DNA of 8,578 nucleotides, from the NCBI RefSeq assembly GCF_035304305.1, contig NZ_DATGQG010000107.1, positions 1 through 8,578 on the forward strand, read 5' to 3'. Below the pieces are notes generated by a model. The model was not told the DNA's origin. It saw only the letters and a program-made list of their open reading frames with translations, and did not search any database. Below are positions 6,167 to 8,578 of this stretch, piece by piece. The translations under genes and the position numbers were made by a program. Position 1 is the stretch's first letter. Every line of letters starts with the position of its first letter. This DNA comes from Ferrovibrio sp035304305. GTDB taxonomy: Bacteria; Pseudomonadota; Alphaproteobacteria; Ferrovibrionales; Ferrovibrionaceae.

Positions 6167-7180
6167 TTACCTCCAGTGTATCATGGGAAGTCCGGCGACC
6201 GGGCTGCGGAACCAGGGAATCCGGTCGCCGAACAGGGTTCCGATATAGGCGTTCCGCAGGTCCGGACCGCCAAAGGTAATGCTCGCCATCCAGGGCGTCA
6301 CGGTACTGCGGGTCGCCATCATCAGCTCTGGCGTTGCCTGACCGGCCTGATAGGCTGCTTCCAGTGCGGCGATTTTATCCGGCTGCCCGTCGTCGAAGAT
6401 GGTCAGAACCTCGCCTTCCGGCGTCAGCGCGATCAGCCGCTCGGCCATGATCAGTGTGACCCAGAGATTGCCGTATGCATCGAAGGTGCAGCCGTCGGGG
6501 AAGCCCGCCGGGCCGAAGTCGCTGGGGCCAAAAATCTCCCGGTCCGACAGGCTGCCATCCGCCCCGATCCGGAAGCGGGTGATGCAGCGGCCGCAGGTTT
6601 CCACTGCGTAGAGATACTCTTCTTTGGCGTCGAGTCGGACTTCATTGGTGAAGCGAAGCCCGTCCGCCACGATCCGAAGGCCTTTTTCATCCGCCAGCGC
6701 GATGAACCCGTCGGCAATGCCTGGCCTGACGGCATCCATCCAGTTCCTGATGCGGGTCGAGACTGTCACCCACAGGCGGTCACGGGAGTCGCGGAGAACG
6801 AAATTGACCTTGCCGATCGGCTGGCCGTCGATGCTGTCATAGAGTACGCGGCTGCGCCCTTCGCGGTCCATCACCTCGAGGCAGTCTGTCCCGAAATTGG
6901 CGATGAGGAAGTCGCCGTTGCGAGCGAAGGCAAGCCCGTTCGGCAGCGTGCCTTCGGTGAACCGCCTGGCAAGATCGGCGGTTCCGGCGAAACGGCTGTC
7001 CGCCTGCTGGGCGATGAGGGTCTGCGTGCCATCCGGGGCTATCCGCATCACCCCGCCGCGTGCATCGGCGGACCACAGGGTTCCGTCGGGTTCGGCAAGA
7101 ATACACTCGGGGCGCTGCAATCCGCTGCCGACGAACTGCAGATCCTTCCTCTCTATGCGGAAACCTTTCAGCGGGTTCAT
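6167..7180 (-). CDS. SMP-30/gluconolactonase/LRE-family lactonase
   Basis: This 337-residue protein is predicted to form a six-bladed beta-propeller that hydrolyses a lactone using a divalent metal. The metal-binding residues expected for SMP-30 are all identifiable: Glu25 in RPEC, Asn126 in KVNF, Asn179 in FTNE and Asp229 in FPDG. No signal peptide is seen, so it should act in the cytoplasm after uptake. It is longer than the usual 290-300 residues because of an extra helical-looking segment (about 266-294) before ASITFGGPDL, and it ends with a FRSPVAGLPMIHW segment. The start ATG overlaps the stop of the TRAP permease gene as ATGA (7177-7180), and no Shine-Dalgarno sequence precedes it, so it is probably translated by reinitiation. 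The lactone is unknown: gluconolactonase activity should not be assumed. Co-transcription with TRAP permease genes and aacS suggests a carboxylic-acid or lactone catabolic pathway. Confidence 0.88.
   Translation of the reverse strand: MNPLKGFRIERKDLQFVGSGLQRPECILAEPDGTLWSADARGGVMRIAPDGTQTLIAQQADSRFAGTADLARRFTEGTLPNGLAFARNGDFLIANFGTDCLEVMDREGRSRVLYDSIDGQPIGKVNFVLRDSRDRLWVTVSTRIRNWMDAVRPGIADGFIALADEKGLRIVADGLRFTNEVRLDAKEEYLYAVETCGRCITRFRIGADGSLSDREIFGPSDFGPAGFPDGCTFDAYGNLWVTLIMAERLIALTPEGEVLTIFDDGQPDKIAALEAAYQAGQATPELMMATRSTVTPWMASITFGGPDLRNAYIGTLFGDRIPWFRSPVAGLPMIHWR
6170..6174 (-). promoter_or_regulatory. Cupin ribosome-binding site embedded in the lactonase gene end
   Basis: On the minus strand GGAGG spans the last two sense codons (Trp-Arg) of the lactonase gene, just before its TAA stop, five bases before the cupin ATG at 6164. 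Ribosomes terminating on the lactonase would be positioned for the cupin start, indicating translational coupling and near-equal dosage. Confidence 0.7.
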
Positions 7181-8490
7181 AGCAGGGCCAGGGTCAATCC
7201 GGGGAATACGACCAGGGCTGCCAGGGTCAGCAGCATGATGGTCACAAAGGGCAGGGTGCCGATGAAGATGTCCCGCAGGGTAATGCGGGAGTCATTCAGG
7301 GTGCTTTTGATGACAAAGACGCTCAGACCGAAGGGCGGCGTCAGGAGACCGATCTCGACGGCGACGATGGTGATGATGCCGAACCAGATCAGGTTCATAT
7401 CAAACCCGCTGGCGATCGGCAGCATCAGCGGCAGGACAATGAGCAGGATGGAGCTGGAATCGATGAAACAGCCCAGGAGGACGATCAGGACAATATAAAT
7501 TGCCAGGAAGCCCAGCGGACCGAAACCGGCCGCGACGATTTCCTCGACCAGGAACTGCGGCACGCCGCTCAGGGCCAGCATACGGGTATAGAGGCTGGCG
7601 CCGATGATCAGGAAGGAGACGGCAACGGTAACATGGCCGGTTTCAACCAGAACCTGCCAGAGTTTCCGGCTGTCCAGCTTGCGTTTGAACAATGCGATCA
7701 GCAGCGCACCTGCTGCGCCGACCGCGCCGGCATCGGTGGCATTGAAGAAGCCGGCATAGATGCCGCCCAGTACGGCGATGACCAGGATGATGATCGGCAG
7801 CAGCTTGGCGGCCATTTCACCGACACCCATGAGTTGGAGGTCATCGGCCTCGCCGCCGCAGCTGCCGCCGACGTAAGACGGCCAGAAGCGCGCCATCAGC
7901 ATGATGCCGACGGAATAGGTGATCGCCAGCAGAAGGCCCGGTACGATGCCGGCCATGAACATGGCGCCGACCGACACTTCGGACAGAAAACCGTAGAGGA
8001 TCATCAGCAGGCTGGGCGGAATCAGCATGCCCAGCACCGATGATCCGGCGACCACGCCGGTCGCGAAGCGTGGCGTGTAGCCGTAGCGCAGCATTTCCGG
8101 AACCGCCACACGGGTGAAGACGGCGGCCGAGGCAATGCTGATGCCGGTGATCGCGGCGAAAATCGCGTTGGCCGCGACGGTGGCGATGCCGAGGCCGCCA
8201 CGCAGCCGGCGCAAGCCCTGATTGGCAACTTCGAAGGCATCCTTGCCGATATCGGCAATGGAGACCAGAAAGCCCATCAGTACGAAAAGTGGGACAACGC
8301 CAAAGATGTAACTGGCAATCGAGTCGGACGCGCCCTGTGCCAGCATGCTGACCGCCACTTCGGGGCTGTCCTTGATCAGCCAGACTCCGACAAAAGACGT
8401 AAGTCCCAGCGCGACCGCCACATGCAGGCCGAGCCAGATCAGAAGCAGCATCCCCGCAAGGGTGATGAAGCCGATTTCCAGTCCGGTCAT
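7177..8490 (-). CDS. dctM: TRAP transporter large permease (DctM family)
   Basis: This 437-residue, very hydrophobic protein is the large membrane subunit of a tripartite ATP-independent periplasmic transporter, which uses the sodium or proton gradient to import organic acids handed over by a periplasmic binding protein. Family signatures seen are VPLFVLMGFL near 66-75, IASAAVFTRVAVPEM near 119-133, GSSVLGMLIPPS at 149-160, a GIYAGFFNATDAGAVGA segment at 243-259, DSSSILLIVLPLMLPI near 344-359 and GLLTPPFG at 381-388. About 11-12 membrane helices are plausible. A hydrophilic loop at about 203-218 contains a cysteine and acidic residues. Length matches the family. It overlaps the small permease stop and the lactonase start by ATGA at both ends, so the three genes are tightly coupled. 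A GGCGGA six bases before the ATG is a fair ribosome-binding site. Substrate is unknown; the dctM symbol denotes the family, not C4-dicarboxylate specificity. Confidence 0.93.
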   Translation of the reverse strand: MTGLEIGFITLAGMLLLIWLGLHVAVALGLTSFVGVWLIKDSPEVAVSMLAQGASDSIASYIFGVVPLFVLMGFLVSIADIGKDAFEVANQGLRRLRGGLGIATVAANAIFAAITGISIASAAVFTRVAVPEMLRYGYTPRFATGVVAGSSVLGMLIPPSLLMILYGFLSEVSVGAMFMAGIVPGLLLAITYSVGIMLMARFWPSYVGGSCGGEADDLQLMGVGEMAAKLLPIIILVIAVLGGIYAGFFNATDAGAVGAAGALLIALFKRKLDSRKLWQVLVETGHVTVAVSFLIIGASLYTRMLALSGVPQFLVEEIVAAGFGPLGFLAIYIVLIVLLGCFIDSSSILLIVLPLMLPIASGFDMNLIWFGIITIVAVEIGLLTPPFGLSVFVIKSTLNDSRITLRDIFIGTLPFVTIMLLTLAALVVFPGLTLALL

Positions 8491-8578
8491 GAACGTTCCG
8501 CCATCGCTGTGCGGAAGTCGCGTCCCGCCATGAGGAGATACTGGATGCCCATTGCGGCGCTGCCGATCAGGATCAGCA
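8487..8578 (-). CDS. dctQ: TRAP transporter small permease (DctQ family), C-terminal end only
   Basis: The frame enters from the right edge and ends at TGA (8487-8489), overlapping the DctM start as ATGA. Thirty codons remain, reading a hydrophobic stretch LILIGSAAMGIQYLL followed by the charged tail MAGRDFRTAMAERS. This matches the last membrane helix and cytoplasmic tail of DctQ proteins and fits the usual dctQ-dctM order. The fragment is too short for a family call on its own; the position directly upstream of dctM makes it convincing. The rest of the gene, any dctP binding protein and the operon promoter lie beyond the window. Confidence 0.75.
   Translation of the reverse strand, partial: LILIGSAAMGIQYLLMAGRDFRTAMAERS

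Noticed and set aside
6176..7498. 440-codon plus-strand open frame opposite the lactonase and permease genes
   Set aside because: Spans two real genes on the other strand and shows no recognisable features; best explained as high-GC antisense openness.
1..8578. tRNA or rRNA genes, CRISPR arrays, insertion sequences, attachment sites
   Set aside because: No repeat-spacer array, transposase motif, terminal inverted repeats or RNA-gene signature was seen by eye; nearly every base lies in an assigned gene.

Overview
The window is GC-rich, almost entirely coding DNA from a Gram-negative bacterium, probably an alphaproteobacterium. That placement is an inference from the tightly packed genes, a TRAP transporter, a Tat-exported molybdenum hydroxylase and a long-form acetoacetyl-CoA synthetase; no rRNA or tRNA is present to confirm it. 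There are eight genes: six complete and two cut by the window edges. The only real intergenic gap is 89 bp (2544-2632), and no stretch over 300 bases lacks a gene.

Left part (1-3589). A DUF1850 protein enters from the left edge on the plus strand and ends tail-to-tail with a minus-strand, Tat-exported molybdenum hydroxylase large subunit of the isoquinoline 1-oxidoreductase beta (IorB) type. No iron-sulfur partner subunit is seen beside it. Across the 89-bp divergent gap is a plus-strand EamA/DMT-type ten-helix exporter.

Right part (3586-8578). A minus-strand operon, read from the right edge, runs: TRAP small permease (C-terminal end only), TRAP large permease, SMP-30/gluconolactonase-type lactonase, small cupin protein, acetoacetyl-CoA synthetase. 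The first two junctions are 4-nt ATGA overlaps, the third is a 2-nt gap with the ribosome-binding site inside the preceding gene, and the last is a 14-nt gap with a strong ribosome-binding site. The likely logic is import of an organic acid or lactone by TRAP, hydrolysis of a lactone ring, an uncertain cupin step, and CoA activation of a beta-keto acid for central metabolism. The substrate cannot be read from the sequence. The promoter and any periplasmic DctP binding protein would lie to the right of the window.

Both convergent gene pairs end on a shared CTAG, giving 4-nt overlapping stop codons (288-291 and 3586-3589). At both places the CTAG lies in the loop of a short GC-rich inverted repeat. 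This repeated arrangement is the most unusual non-coding signal seen here. The most interesting coding unit is the TRAP-lactonase-cupin-AacS operon, a plausible but unassigned catabolic module.
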